57,461 nucleotides of DNA, taken from positions 1 to 57,461 of the forward strand of contig JAGXTJ010000002.1 of the NCBI GenBank assembly GCA_018333655.1, written 5' to 3'. Positions 19,118 through 29,874 of the stretch are shown in pieces. The position numbers and the translations under genes were made by a program. Source of the DNA: Bacillota bacterium (GTDB lineage Bacteria > Bacillota > UBA994). Every line of letters starts with the position of its first letter. The first letter of the stretch is position 1. The notes under the pieces are model-generated. The model was given only the letters and a program-made list of their open reading frames with translations, did no database searches and was not told the DNA's origin.

Positions 19118-19909
19118 TTACCGGAACATGTAGGTTGGGTCCACTGACTCACCCTCTTTATAGAGAGCGAAGTAAAGCTGAGTCGCCTCGGCACCTTTAG
19201 CGGCTGGATTCGTGTCTAGCTGCCCAAGCTCTTGCCCTGTAGTAACGACTTGGTCAACCCGTACCGTAACGCGCCTGAGGTTGGCATAGACTGTCTGCCA
19301 GCCACTACCATGATCAATGGTGACTTTGGTACCCCAGGCGGGGTCTTGTTGCCCGATACTTACCACACGTCCGCCATGCGCGGCCACTACTGGCGTACCG
19401 ATCGTGGCCTCGATGCCAACTCCATGGTGGTACTGAAAGGCTTGAAACGTAGCGGACCACTGAAAGCCATAGGGAGCGATGATGGGCCCGGCGATGGGCT
19501 TAGTCAGCTGCTCGATGCGGGTGACTACCGCCGCGACCGGCTCGGCAGCTACCTCTGGCGGGGGGGTGCTGGCTCCCGGCGGAGAGGTAACGACCGGGTC
19601 GGCTGTGACTACTAGGGGTGGCACTGTGATGACAGGCGGCTCTTCTGGAGGATCTTCAGGGGGGGTAGTAATGGGTTCCAAAGTGCCAGGCGGCTCCGAT
19701 ACCCGCGTTCCCCATAGGCGGTAGGGGCTATTCCACCACCACACGCCAGCCAGGAGAACCACGACCAACAAGTAGCTGGCCATAAGAAAACGCCTGCTGC
19801 GAAATAATCGTACCACTCGACCGGGGGGCAGGCTGAACTTCAGTCGGTGCCACAGGAGAACGCCCTTTAGGCGCAAGCGATTTACGAGAGCTTTAATACG
19901 TAAGATCAT
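19118..19909 (-). CDS. spoIIQ: SpoIIQ-like forespore membrane protein with degenerate M23 (LytM) domain
   Basis: Single-pass protein of 263 residues: basic N-terminus, membrane segment about 41-58, Pro/Thr-rich linker 70-125, LytM domain about 135-263. In sporulation SpoIIQ bridges forespore and mother-cell membranes with SpoIIIAH. The zinc-site motifs are altered: HxGxD reads HHGVG (Gly165 where Asp is expected), the second motif has Asn210 (VYANL) in place of His, and the third reads LYFAL with Tyr246 in place of His. It should therefore have no endopeptidase activity. The gene next to spoIID and a sigma-F-like promoter support the identity. Confidence 0.82.
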   Translation of the reverse strand: MILRIKALVNRLRLKGVLLWHRLKFSLPPGRVVRLFRSRRFLMASYLLVVVLLAGVWWWNSPYRLWGTRVSEPPGTLEPITTPPEDPPEEPPVITVPPLVVTADPVVTSPPGASTPPPEVAAEPVAAVVTRIEQLTKPIAGPIIAPYGFQWSATFQAFQYHHGVGIEATIGTPVVAAHGGRVVSIGQQDPAWGTKVTIDHGSGWQTVYANLRRVTVRVDQVVTTGQELGQLDTNPAAKGAEATQLYFALYKEGESVDPTYMFR

Positions 19910-19931
19910 TTAGTCTTCACCTCTTGAGTGA

Positions 19932-19960
19932 AGTGTTGACAAGTTATATCTATTTTATAC
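19932..19960 (-). promoter_or_regulatory. Predicted sigma-F promoter of spoIIQ
   Basis: On the minus strand GTATA (19956-19960), a 15-base spacer, then GTCAACACT (19932-19940). The sigma-F consensus is GYATA, about 15 bases, GGNNANANT; there is one mismatch. Transcription would start near 19925, giving a very short leader that begins at the AAGAGGTGA ribosome site. spoIIQ is sigma-F-dependent in B. subtilis. Confidence 0.55.
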
Positions 19961-19983
19961 CAGCAGATAGGGCTTTAGTGGTA

Positions 19984-20973
19984 CTACCTGCCCGCAAGGG
20001 AAACTATACTGACTTCACCATAGTAGAACTTAAGTATGTAAGTATGATCCTTTCCTGCACGTGCTAAGCCGTCGGCTCCCCACTGACACATACCCACACC
20101 ATGCCCATGTCCGCGTGTCACAATAATGACCTCATTTTGACTGGCGCTGACGGTAAAGTTGGTGGAGCGCAAACCCAAAAGCCTGCGCAGCGTAGTACCA
20201 GAGAACTGTCGATTGCCGACCCTTAACTCCTGGACACGCCCGCTAGCACTACGCCGCAGGATTTGGATGGGCGGTGGTCGGCGGGCTAGATCGCGTGTTG
20301 CGAGGACTAGGGCAGCGTCTTCCTGCCTAAGTAGGGCAATAAAGTCAAGACTTGCAAAGCGGCGTTCTTCTGTGAAACGGTTGGAGTGGGTACAGAAAGC
20401 GCATTCGCGCCCACTCAGGTAAGGATAGCTGTTGCTCCACACGTTTTCGGCATACTCTGTTCTGCCTCCACAAGTCGAGTGATAGATGGGGTCGATAGGG
20501 CGGCCCCGGTAGGTGATTATCTTGCCCGCCGTGTTTCTAACGGCAGCTTGAATCTTAGCTAGGTTGCTGCCAAAATCCATCATTCCCCACTTTAGTTGCA
20601 GGGCCTGCTCGGATAAGTAGGCCTGGCAGTGAGCCGGGTCATCACAGACATCGGCCTCTTGGTGGCGAGAACAGCCGCCACCACCTAGCTGCCTGGCGCG
20701 ACGAACCACATAAGTTCTCGCGGCAATGGCTTGTGCCTCTAAGGCGGCAGGAGCAAAGAGTGCCGGCATTTCTGCGGCGACTACTCCAGCTACATATTCT
20801 TCTAGCGGTAGCGAGACGACCTGCCCTGTTCTTGTTGAGTAAACATTTACCATGAAGGGGCTGTCCAAAGGAGGTGGGGGTGGCTGCCACCACCCCCACA
20901 CTGCGACTATTATGCTTGGCATGACAACGAGTATAATTGCCAAAAACACACCATACCGTAGCAAGACGCGCAT
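19984..20973 (-). CDS. spoIID: Stage II sporulation protein D, SpoIID lytic transglycosylase
   Basis: Membrane-anchored peptidoglycan hydrolase of the engulfment DMP complex, 329 residues. Anchor helix at about 8-28, then a proline run. The catalytic Glu68 is in VVAAEMPALF, after LPLEEYVAGV. The STCGGRTEYAENVW block and the C-terminal TRGHGHGVGMCQWGADGLA are diagnostic. A GGAGGG ribosome site lies 6 bases before the ATG. It lies between murA and spoIIQ as in Bacillus, all on the same strand. Confidence 0.96.
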   Translation of the reverse strand: MRVLLRYGVFLAIILVVMPSIIVAVWGWWQPPPPPLDSPFMVNVYSTRTGQVVSLPLEEYVAGVVAAEMPALFAPAALEAQAIAARTYVVRRARQLGGGGCSRHQEADVCDDPAHCQAYLSEQALQLKWGMMDFGSNLAKIQAAVRNTAGKIITYRGRPIDPIYHSTCGGRTEYAENVWSNSYPYLSGRECAFCTHSNRFTEERRFASLDFIALLRQEDAALVLATRDLARRPPPIQILRRSASGRVQELRVGNRQFSGTTLRRLLGLRSTNFTVSASQNEVIIVTRGHGHGVGMCQWGADGLARAGKDHTYILKFYYGEVSIVSLAGR

Positions 20974-20996
20974 CCGTTACCCTCCTCGACATAGTA

Positions 20997-21023
20997 ACTA
21001 TATGCCGAGCCCAGGTAATTAGA
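20997..21023 (-). promoter_or_regulatory. Possible sigma-E promoter of spoIID
   Basis: On the minus strand the -10-like CATATAGT (20997-21004) matches CATANANT closely. The best -35-like element, TCTAATT (21017-21023), is a 5/7 match at a short 12-base spacing. spoIID is sigma-E-controlled in B. subtilis, which raises the prior, but the -35 is weak. Confidence 0.35.
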
Positions 21024-21038
21024 AGAAGTATACGTAGA

Positions 21039-22292
21039 TCAGTCCTTTTTGCAGATGTCGGCGCCAACTTGTTGCAACTTGCCGACAATGTCGCCATACC
21101 CTCGCTCGATATGGGACACGCCGCTAATTTCCGTGACACCCTGTGCGGATAACCCGGCCAGAATTAAGGCCGCGCCCGCGCGCAAGTCTGAGGCAGCTAC
21201 AGGTGCACCAGAGAGATTCGGGACACCCTTGATAATGGCATTGCGTCCCTCAGTGCGAATCTGCGCCCCCATGCGGCGCAGCTCAGGTACATGCATGAAC
21301 CTGTTTTCGAATACTGTCTCGGTAATCATGCTAGTCCCCTGTCCCCGGCACAAGAGCGCCATCATCTGGGGCTGCATATCGGTAGGGAAACCGGGATAGG
21401 GTAAAGTTTTTACGTCCACCGGCGCAATATGCGAAGTGCCAGAAACACGCACACTATCACCGAGAATATCGATCTGCACCCCCGCTTCACGCAGCTTGGC
21501 CGTCACGCTGACCACATGCTCTGGAATAACATTTTCTACCAACAGCTCCCCGCCGGTGATGGCCGCCGCCATCATGTAGGTGCCAGCCTCGATGCGATCA
21601 GGTATGACCCGGTAATGCGGGCCACGGAAGGTTTTACGGCCGTGTATCACAATGGTGTCCGTACCTGCCCCATCAACACGGCCCCCCAGGCAATTAATGA
21701 AGCAAGCCAAATCAACAATCTCTGGCTCCTCGGCCGCATTTTGAATAAATGATACTCCGTCCGCAAAGCAAGCGGCCATCATAATATTCTCTGTGGCGCC
21801 CACACTAGGGTAGTCCAAGTAAATAGTGTTGCCGATAAGAGTCTTGGCGGTAGCCTCGACAAAGCCATGCCCAACTACGATATCAGCCCCGAGCAATGAG
21901 AAGCCTTTGAGGTGTAGGTCGATGGGGCGCGTACCAATAGCGCAGCCGCCTGGCAGTGATACCTTAGCCTTGCCTAGGCGCCCCAAAAGGGGACCCATAA
22001 TGAGCACAGACGCCCTCATTTGACTGATGAGGTTGTAGGGGGCGTCATTGCCATTTAGGTTTTGGCAATCAATCTCAATCTCTTCGCCAAACGAATTGAT
22101 GGTTCCACCCAAGTGGGAGATTACCTCCAACATGGTGGAAACATCGTTGAGCCTTGGCACCGACTCAAGCTTGGTTTTACCGTCATTCGCCATTAACGCG
22201 GCCGCCAAGAGAGGCAACACCGCATTTTTTGCCCCGCTGACAGCTATTTTTCCATTTAAGGGCACCCCTCCGCGCACTAACATAGTTGCCAC
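21039..22292 (-). CDS. murA: UDP-N-acetylglucosamine 1-carboxyvinyltransferase MurA
   Basis: First committed enzyme of peptidoglycan synthesis: adds enolpyruvate from PEP to UDP-GlcNAc. 417 residues with Lys22 in SGAKNAVLPLLAAAL, catalytic Cys117 in LPGGCAIGTRPIDLH (the fosfomycin target, so Cys is kept), and FPTDMQPQMMAL. GTG start with GAGGAGGT upstream. Follows ywmB and precedes spoIID; together they match the Bacillus ywmB-murAA-spoIID order. Confidence 0.97.
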   Translation of the reverse strand: MATMLVRGGVPLNGKIAVSGAKNAVLPLLAAALMANDGKTKLESVPRLNDVSTMLEVISHLGGTINSFGEEIEIDCQNLNGNDAPYNLISQMRASVLIMGPLLGRLGKAKVSLPGGCAIGTRPIDLHLKGFSLLGADIVVGHGFVEATAKTLIGNTIYLDYPSVGATENIMMAACFADGVSFIQNAAEEPEIVDLACFINCLGGRVDGAGTDTIVIHGRKTFRGPHYRVIPDRIEAGTYMMAAAITGGELLVENVIPEHVVSVTAKLREAGVQIDILGDSVRVSGTSHIAPVDVKTLPYPGFPTDMQPQMMALLCRGQGTSMITETVFENRFMHVPELRRMGAQIRTEGRNAIIKGVPNLSGAPVAASDLRAGAALILAGLSAQGVTEISGVSHIERGYGDIVGKLQQVGADICKKD

Positions 22293-22328
22293 AATATTAC
22301 CTCCTCGCTGACTTATTGCGACAGCTAT

Positions 22329-22356
22329 ATTATGCCCAAATTGCCGGCGCTGTCTA
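22329..22356 (-). promoter_or_regulatory. Candidate sigma-A promoter of murA
   Basis: On the minus strand TAGACA (22351-22356) and CATAAT (22329-22334) are each 5/6 matches to the sigma-A hexamers, with a 16-base spacer. The -35 overlaps the ywmB stop codon. This would give murA its own vegetative transcript independent of the upstream genes. Confidence 0.45.
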
Positions 22357-23097
22357 GATGGAAAGACTTAAGTTTGGTGAGGCCAACCAGATTCGCGTTT
22401 TGTTATTTCCTGGGTCAAAACGCATCATCAACGATAAATTCGTGTGCCTGCCGGCGATGTTCACGCCCGGGGGCAAGTAGCGGCTGAAGCCGACAACATT
22501 GACGCTTGTTCCATCTGTATAAAATTCTTGCGTTTCTGCATGCAGCGCAGTGAGCACTTGCCCCACAATGAGGGCGACCTCACTCGGCGTGAGCTTGCCT
22601 TTCAGCACGCCTACGAAGCAAGTTGTGACCGTAGGACGAACACCTGCCGCCAGAAAAAAAGTGCGCAGAGTTGCCTCCATTTTCGCGATGGAGTGGCTCG
22701 GCACTGTAGTCGTCATAGTTAGTACGAGGTAGGTCTCCTGCCGCCCGTTGTTCATGAGCGATTGAGAATTTGTTTCTATAGAGTAGATGTCCGTGATGAA
22801 GGTGGCGTGCGCCTGTCTGGCGCCCATGTCTTCCCAATACTTTATATCTGTCGGCACTAGCCCGAAGGCCGCTTGCGAGGCGTGGCGAAGCAGTTCTTGC
22901 AGTTGTCCCACACTCTGCTTACTAACCGGGATGCTCGCCCAGCCGTTCATGCTCACCTCGAGCAAGGTCGCCTGAGATGCGGCGAAAGCCCGTTCCAATG
23001 GACTCCATTGTGGGCCCTCGCCACCCAAACGCAGCGCCATGTTGCCCCCAAAAAACATGAGACCTACAACCATAATACCAGTTACAAATTTTCGCAT
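22354..23097 (-). CDS. ywmB: YwmB-family (DUF1779) secreted protein
   Basis: A 247-residue protein with an N-terminal hydrophobic segment (about 5-24) that is either a signal peptide or an anchor. The rest is a mixed alpha/beta domain without recognised catalytic residues, ending in a beta-rich segment (GVNIAGRHTNLSLMMRFD). Assignment rests on its place directly upstream of murA and behind the atp operon, as ywmB in Bacillus, plus the overall pattern of DUF1779. Function is unknown. SD GGGAGGGAG precedes the ATG. Confidence 0.7.
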   Translation of the reverse strand: MRKFVTGIMVVGLMFFGGNMALRLGGEGPQWSPLERAFAASQATLLEVSMNGWASIPVSKQSVGQLQELLRHASQAAFGLVPTDIKYWEDMGARQAHATFITDIYSIETNSQSLMNNGRQETYLVLTMTTTVPSHSIAKMEATLRTFFLAAGVRPTVTTCFVGVLKGKLTPSEVALIVGQVLTALHAETQEFYTDGTSVNVVGFSRYLPPGVNIAGRHTNLSLMMRFDPGNNKTRIWLASPNLSLSI

Positions 23098-23104
23098 GAA
23101 TACT

Positions 23105-23142
23105 CCCTCCCTTTGACCATGATTATTGGCCTTCTGGGAGGG
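23105..23142 (-). promoter_or_regulatory. Stem that could mask the ywmB ribosome site
   Basis: CCCTCCC (23105-23111) and GGGAGGG (23136-23142) can pair across a 24-base loop. On the transcript the 3' arm is the Shine-Dalgarno sequence of ywmB. This may simply reflect G-rich ribosome sites, or it may be a thermosensor-like or translational control element. No ligand-binding fold is evident. Confidence 0.25.
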
Positions 23143-23172
23143 CTTTATACCATAACTCTCACTTACAGGCCC

Positions 23173-23547
23173 CTAAGCGTGGCGTAGGAGAACTAGCACC
23201 ACATCACCCGTAAAATCTGGCGAGCTAACCACGGAGAACTGTACGCCGCGTTTTACAGCAGCTTGCACATAGGCCATGGCACGACTTAGGTAGTCGGAGC
23301 GAACTAGTAGTTTCTCAATTTGCCGAGGGTCAAGTAAGGCGCTGAAGTCAGCACTTACCACATTGGTCTCTAGCTGTGGCAGCGTTAAGACCCAAGCCAC
23401 CCGCTCTAAGAGCTGGCCTAAATGGGCATTGCGCTCTTTACGTCTGAAAACCGGAGTAGCGCCGTGGCCCTCTCGTAGCAGGGTGCGCTTCAGTTCACAA
23501 CGCCGTCCATACTTCGAGAGAGCCTCGCGCTCAATTTTATCGCTCAC
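23173..23547 (-). CDS. YueI-like (DUF1694) protein
   Basis: A 124-residue cytosolic protein that overlaps atpC by 4 bases and so is translated from the end of the atp operon. The pattern fits DUF1694/YueI: an N-terminal basic part with GATPVFRRKERNAHLG, then LLERVAWVLTLPQL, and a C-terminal QFSVVSSPDFTGDVVLVL. The match is from memory of the family pattern, and an unrelated fold is possible. Function is unknown. Confidence 0.55.
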   Translation of the reverse strand: MSDKIEREALSKYGRRCELKRTLLREGHGATPVFRRKERNAHLGQLLERVAWVLTLPQLETNVVSADFSALLDPRQIEKLLVRSDYLSRAMAYVQAAVKRGVQFSVVSSPDFTGDVVLVLLRHA

Positions 23548-23953
23548 TCGTCTCTGTCAACCGCTCTTATACGGGCTATGGCTTTACGCAAGGCCATTTC
23601 ATTGCGCACAAAGTCGATCTCGGGGTTGCCCTTCTGTGCCAAGCGCTCCTCGGCGCGTGTCTTGGCGCGGCGAGCGCGCTCCACATCAATTTCGCTAGAG
23701 AGCTCTGCCGTTTCAGCGAGAATAATAACCTTGTGATCGGCGCCGACTTCCAGAAAACCTGCGCTCAGGGCTATTCTTTGCTCACCCTGCTCGTCTTTGA
23801 TGCGCAATACGCCTGGTACGATTACGGTGACAAGGGGGATGTGCCCAGGTAAGATACCAATTTCGCCGTCGAGGGCGCGTACACTGACCATGGTGCACTC
23901 CCGGCTCACCACTTTGCGCTCCGGGGTCACTACCTCCACCCACATCGTACCCA

Positions 23954-23954
<1 letters not shown>
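23544..23954 (-). CDS. atpC: ATP synthase epsilon subunit
   Basis: Central-stalk subunit of F1, 136 residues: N-terminal beta sandwich (WVEVVTPERKVVSRE, DGEIGILPGHIPLVT) followed by a C-terminal helical pair (ERARRAKTRAEERL). Regulates ATP hydrolysis. Its start overlaps the atpD stop by one base and its end overlaps the YueI-like gene by four. Confidence 0.96.
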
Positions 23955-25387
<1,433 letters not shown>

Positions 25388-26245
25388 TTACTTGAGCGCT
25401 TCTGCACCGGCTACCAGCTCCGAGATTTCCCGGGTAATACTGGCTTGCCGTGCACGGTTGTATTTAAGGGTTAATCTCTTTATCATGTCGTCCGCATTAT
25501 TAGTAGCCGCATCCATGGCTGTCATGCGAGCGCCATGCTCACCGGCTTTCGCCTCGAGCAGTGTGCGATAGATCAGGGTATTGATATGGCGCGGGAGCAG
25601 ATGCTCGAGCACCTCATCTGAACTCGGCTCAAAAAGGTACTCTGCCTCAACCTTTTCCCTTGGCGAACGAGAACCCACTACCGGTAGAATCTGCAGGGCC
25701 TCCTGCCGCTGTACTAAGGGATTGATAAAGTGGGGGTATACTAACCAGACTTCGTCGACGAGGTTGGCAAGGTAGAGGTCGCGCACCGTCTCGCCTATGC
25801 CCTGGGCTTGCTTAAAGGAAATGTTATCGCCAAGCCCCGTAAAGTCGCCCACTAGAGGATACTTGCGCCTCTTAAAGTAATCGCGTCCCTTGCGTCCCAC
25901 GGCAAAGATCATCGGTAGCTCGTCGCCATTCTCCTGCATTACCTTCACGGCTTTGCGAATAAGGTTGGCGTTAAAGCCACTGCACAAGCCCCGGTCTGCC
26001 GTCACCACCAAGTAGGCGCGACGCTTTCCTTCTCGTTTAACTAAGAATGGATGCAGGTTTTCATCTGTTCGCGCTGCGACACGGCGCAGCACCTCCTGCA
26101 TGGCGAGCGCGTAGGGGCGAGCTGAGATAAGAGCAGATTGGGCCCGGCGGAGCTTAGCAGCCGAGACCATCTTCATGGCACGTGTTATCTGTTGCGTGTT
26201 TTTTACGCTACGAATTCTGCGGCGAATATCGCGCAAGGTGGCCAC
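25388..26245 (-). CDS. atpG: ATP synthase gamma subunit
   Basis: Rotor shaft of F1, 285 residues. Long N- and C-terminal helices form the coiled coil: RDIRRRIRSVKNTQQITRAMKMV at the start and NNADDMIKRLTLKYNRARQ at the end, the latter with the conserved RARQASITREI. Length is typical. Confidence 0.98.
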   Translation of the reverse strand: MATLRDIRRRIRSVKNTQQITRAMKMVSAAKLRRAQSALISARPYALAMQEVLRRVAARTDENLHPFLVKREGKRRAYLVVTADRGLCSGFNANLIRKAVKVMQENGDELPMIFAVGRKGRDYFKRRKYPLVGDFTGLGDNISFKQAQGIGETVRDLYLANLVDEVWLVYPHFINPLVQRQEALQILPVVGSRSPREKVEAEYLFEPSSDEVLEHLLPRHINTLIYRTLLEAKAGEHGARMTAMDAATNNADDMIKRLTLKYNRARQASITREISELVAGAEALK

Positions 26246-26262
26246 TATACCTCACCCCCTCT

Positions 26263-27768
26263 TTAAGAAAACAAGCGCTTAAACTCGGCTATGGCCTCAT
26301 CGAGAGCTTTGCTGGTCTCTGGGCTGAGGGCTTTTTCTTCTCTAATAGTAGAGAGAATGCGGCTATGCTTGTCTCGCATGACACGCAAAAATTCCCCTGC
26401 AAAACCAACTACTCGCTTAACTTCAACACTGTCTAAATGTCCGTGCACGCCGAGGTAGATGCTAACCACCTGCTCTTCGATAGGCATGGGGACATTTTCT
26501 CCCTGCTTGAGGAGCTCCGTAAAGCGCTCCCCGCGTGCCAAACGCGCCTGGGTGGCCCTGTCTAGCTCTGAACCGAACTGCGCAAAGGCCGCCAGCTCAC
26601 GATACTGCGCCAGTTCAAGGCGGAGTCGCCCCGCTACTTGGCGCATGGCCTTAATCTGAGCCTTGCTACCCACGCGGGAGACAGATAGGCCTACGTTGAC
26701 CGCAGGACGAATACCAGAGTAAAACAGGTCGCTTTCCAAGAAAATCTGCCCATCAGTGATAGAAATGACGTTCGTGGGAATGTAGGCTGAAACGTCGCCT
26801 GCCTGTGTCTCGATAATGGGGAGAGCGGTAAGGCTTCCGCCGCCATACTCTTTCGATAGACACGCAGCGCGCTCCAGAAGACGAGAGTGCAAGTAGAAGA
26901 CATCCCCAGGGTAGGCTTCGCGGCCGGGCGGGCGCCTAATCAGGAGCGACATGGCGCGATAGGCAACGGCATGCTTGGAAAGATCATCGTATATCACGCA
27001 GACATCGCGACCCTCATGCATAAAGTATTCACCCATGGCGCAACCAGCGTAAGGCGCCAAGAACTGCAGGGTAGCGCTGTCTGCAGCGGTAGAAGATACT
27101 ACGATGGTGTAGGAGAGTGCACCATGGCTTTCTAGCGTGCGCACAATTCGCGACACTGTCGACGCTTTTTGGCCAATGGCCACATAGATGCAGATAACTC
27201 CCTGCCCTTTTTGGTTGATGATGGTGTCTACGGCGATGGCGGTCTTACCTGTGCCGCGGTCGCCAATAATTAGTTCGCGCTGGCCACGTCCAATAGGGAT
27301 CATCGAGTCAATGGACTTAAGCCCAGTCTGCAGCGGTGTATCTACTGGTCTGCGCTCGATAACACCAGGCGCGATAATTTCCACCGGGCGATACTTGTCT
27401 GTTACGATGGGGCCGTTGCCATCGAGGGGCTGGCCTAGGGGGCTGACGACTCGTCCAAGCAGTGCTTCCCCGACAGGTACCGAGGCAATGCGCCCCGTGC
27501 GCTTTACCGTGTCGCCTTCTTTGATGCCCACGTCAGAGCCAAAAATGGCCACCGCCACATTGTCTTCCTCAAGATTGAGTACCGCACCAAAAACGGCACC
27601 CGGAAACTCCACGAGTTCACTCGCCATGACATTGTCTAGCCCGTAAACACGAGCAATACCGTCACTAACGGTTAGGACGGTGCCGACCTCGGCCACTTCG
27701 ATTTGCGACCGGTAATTTTCTATTTCCCGCCGCAGAATAGAGCTAATTTCTTCTGGCTTAAGGCGCAA
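26263..27768 (-). CDS. atpA: ATP synthase alpha subunit
   Basis: Non-catalytic nucleotide-binding F1 subunit, 501 residues: P-loop [28 protein letters not shown], and the catalytic-site Arg in [17 protein letters not shown]. It overlaps atpH by 11 bases. Confidence 0.99.
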   Translation of the reverse strand: MRLKPEEISSILRREIENYRSQIEVAEVGTVLTVSDGIARVYGLDNVMASELVEFPGAVFGAVLNLEEDNVAVAIFGSDVGIKEGDTVKRTGRIASVPVGEALLGRVVSPLGQPLDGNGPIVTDKYRPVEIIAPGVIERRPVDTPLQTGLKSIDSMIPIGRGQRELIIGDRGTGKTAIAVDTIINQKGQGVICIYVAIGQKASTVSRIVRTLESHGALSYTIVVSSTAADSATLQFLAPYAGCAMGEYFMHEGRDVCVIYDDLSKHAVAYRAMSLLIRRPPGREAYPGDVFYLHSRLLERAACLSKEYGGGSLTALPIIETQAGDVSAYIPTNVISITDGQIFLESDLFYSGIRPAVNVGLSVSRVGSKAQIKAMRQVAGRLRLELAQYRELAAFAQFGSELDRATQARLARGERFTELLKQGENVPMPIEEQVVSIYLGVHGHLDSVEVKRVVGFAGEFLRVMRDKHSRILSTIREEKALSPETSKALDEAIAEFKRLFS

Positions 27769-28321
27769 TATCTTTCACCTCTGCAATCCTGACTTCTACT
27801 TGTGAAAGCTGATTTTTTAGGGCCTTGAGTCGTGCCATAACGCTGCCATCGTAGACTACATTGCCCACCCGTACAGTGACCCCGCCTAAGAGCCTAGGCT
27901 CTATACGAAGGTCAAGCACTACTCTCTCTGGCTCCCCGAGTTTATGCTTAAGACTTTGGATTTCATCATTCGTCAGGGGGGTGGCACTATGCACCACAGC
28001 GTGGAGCTCGCCCCTATCTCTTTGCGACAGTTTCGTGAAGGCTACGACGATGCTATCAAGCTCTGACTCGCGCCCCTTGTCGATAAGTAATTTGAGAAAG
28101 TCGACCGCGGCGACTTGGTAGCCGACAGAGAGCTTGTCCACGATGGCTTTACGTCTCTTTTTCTCCACGCGGGGGTGCGAAAAAAGAAGACTCGCGGCTT
28201 TGTCTTTGACGAGAGTTGAGAAGGCGAAAAGATCCTCGTGCACTTCATCGACAATGCTTTGCTCTTTGGCCACAGCAAAGAGGGCCAGAGCATAGCGCAT
28301 GGCCAGAATTTCGCCGGCCAT
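27758..28321 (-). CDS. atpH: ATP synthase delta subunit
   Basis: Peripheral-stalk cap linking F1 to subunit b, 187 residues. N-terminal helical bundle ([15 protein letters not shown]) and C-terminal [20 protein letters not shown] are characteristic. Overlaps atpF by one base. Confidence 0.96.
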   Translation of the reverse strand: MAGEILAMRYALALFAVAKEQSIVDEVHEDLFAFSTLVKDKAASLLFSHPRVEKKRRKAIVDKLSVGYQVAAVDFLKLLIDKGRESELDSIVVAFTKLSQRDRGELHAVVHSATPLTNDEIQSLKHKLGEPERVVLDLRIEPRLLGGVTVRVGNVVYDGSVMARLKALKNQLSQVEVRIAEVKDIAP

Positions 28322-28809
28322 TACTGCCTGCCCATCCCTTCAAGGGTGTCGGAGATGAGTTGGCGATGTGTGGCAGGGTTGATCTCCCGCCCGATGACCA
28401 TGGCCGCCGAACTGATGGTCAACTCTAAGACATGCTCCTTGAGCATGGCCATGGCCTTGCCCACTTCATGTTGCACCTCAGATTGCGCGCGCTCTACAAT
28501 GCGTGCGCTTTCCTTCCGCGCCTCGGCAACTAGTTCATCCTTAATTTTTTGGCCATGTTTGGTGGCCTCTTCTATAATGCGCTGGCTGGTCTCCCTCGCC
28601 TGCGCAATCTCGCTTTCAAAGGTTTGACGCATACTCTCGGCTTCTTCCCGAGCGAGAGCGGCCTCATTCAATGCCCTTTCAATGCCCGCTGACCTTTCCG
28701 CCATGACCTTGCGCACCGGCTTGTACAAGAAATAGGTGAGCAAACCCATGAGCACGAAAAAGTTCAGGAGCATCTGGACCATGTACAACGGGTTCAGCAT
28801 CCCGACCAC
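28321..28809 (-). CDS. atpF: ATP synthase b subunit
   Basis: Peripheral-stalk subunit, 162 residues: one N-terminal membrane helix (about 9-30), then a long charged amphipathic coiled coil (EEAESMRQTFESEIAQARE) to the C-terminus. Follows atpE with a structured 75-base gap. Confidence 0.96.
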   Translation of the reverse strand: MVGMLNPLYMVQMLLNFFVLMGLLTYFLYKPVRKVMAERSAGIERALNEAALAREEAESMRQTFESEIAQARETSQRIIEEATKHGQKIKDELVAEARKESARIVERAQSEVQHEVGKAMAMLKEHVLELTISSAAMVIGREINPATHRQLISDTLEGMGRQ

Positions 28810-28839
28810 TCCTTTTTAGGTAGAACAAGCGCCAAGAAG

Positions 28840-28861
28840 GGAATGGGCCTTGGCCCATTCC
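28840..28861. repeat. Perfect 22-base palindrome between atpE and atpF
   Basis: GGAATGGGCC (28840-28849) and GGCCCATTCC (28852-28861) are exact reverse complements with two bases between. On the transcript they form a strong stem directly after the c-subunit gene, without a U-tract. This fits an mRNA processing or protection element supporting the high stoichiometry of subunit c. Confidence 0.6.
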
Positions 28862-28884
28862 ACTTCCTGACCCAGGTACATATA

Positions 28885-29187
<303 letters not shown>

Positions 29188-29202
29188 TCAAAGTGAGCGA
29201 AA

Positions 29203-29868
29203 TTACTCCGCTTGGACTTGTATATAGGCAACTGCTAGCAAGGTAAAGACTAGCGATTGCACCACACCCACAAAGACTCCGAACCACAAATTAAGAATTC
29301 CGGGCATGACCCAGGGCACCAACTGATAAAACACAAAAGTCATTACTAAGCCACCAAACATATTGCCATAGAGGCGAAAACCATGCGACAAGACCTTGCC
29401 GAGCTCGCCAATGATATTCATCGGCAACATAATTGGGTAAGGCTCAATGTAGGCCTTTAAGTAGGCCCCCAAGCCTTTGCGATGGATGGCCGTACCATGG
29501 GCCACCAGAAACACGAACGTCGCTAGGCCTAAGGTTGTGTCTAAGCGCGTAGTGGGGCTAGTCACAAAGGGTATGAGTCCAGACAAATTGAGTGTCAGGG
29601 TGAAGATGCCGATGGTCGCAATGAGCGGAATATAGGATACACCTGACTTACCCATCATGTCTATGACCATAGACTCAAAAAAGGACATCATCATTTCGGC
29701 CACATTTTGCGCCCCGCGCGGCACAGCCTGTAGCCTACGCGTGGCCATGTAGGCAAAGAGCACTATAAAGGCCATGACCACCCAAGAGACGACCACAAAA
29801 TCTGGCACGGGAACGCCAAAGATACGAAAAATTATTGCTGATTCGACTTCTAACATCTTCTCCACCAC
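29203..29868 (-). CDS. atpB: ATP synthase a subunit
   Basis: Membrane stator, 221 residues, 5-6 helices. The essential Arg is in SHGFRLYGNMFGGLVM, and the C-terminal helix ends in FTLLAVAYIQVQAE. Forms the ion half-channels against the c ring. Lies 7 bases behind atpI. Confidence 0.97.
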   Translation of the reverse strand: MVEKMLEVESAIIFRIFGVPVPDFVVVSWVVMAFIVLFAYMATRRLQAVPRGAQNVAEMMMSFFESMVIDMMGKSGVSYIPLIATIGIFTLTLNLSGLIPFVTSPTTRLDTTLGLATFVFLVAHGTAIHRKGLGAYLKAYIEPYPIMLPMNIIGELGKVLSHGFRLYGNMFGGLVMTFVFYQLVPWVMPGILNLWFGVFVGVVQSLVFTLLAVAYIQVQAE

Positions 29869-29874
29869 ACCCCA

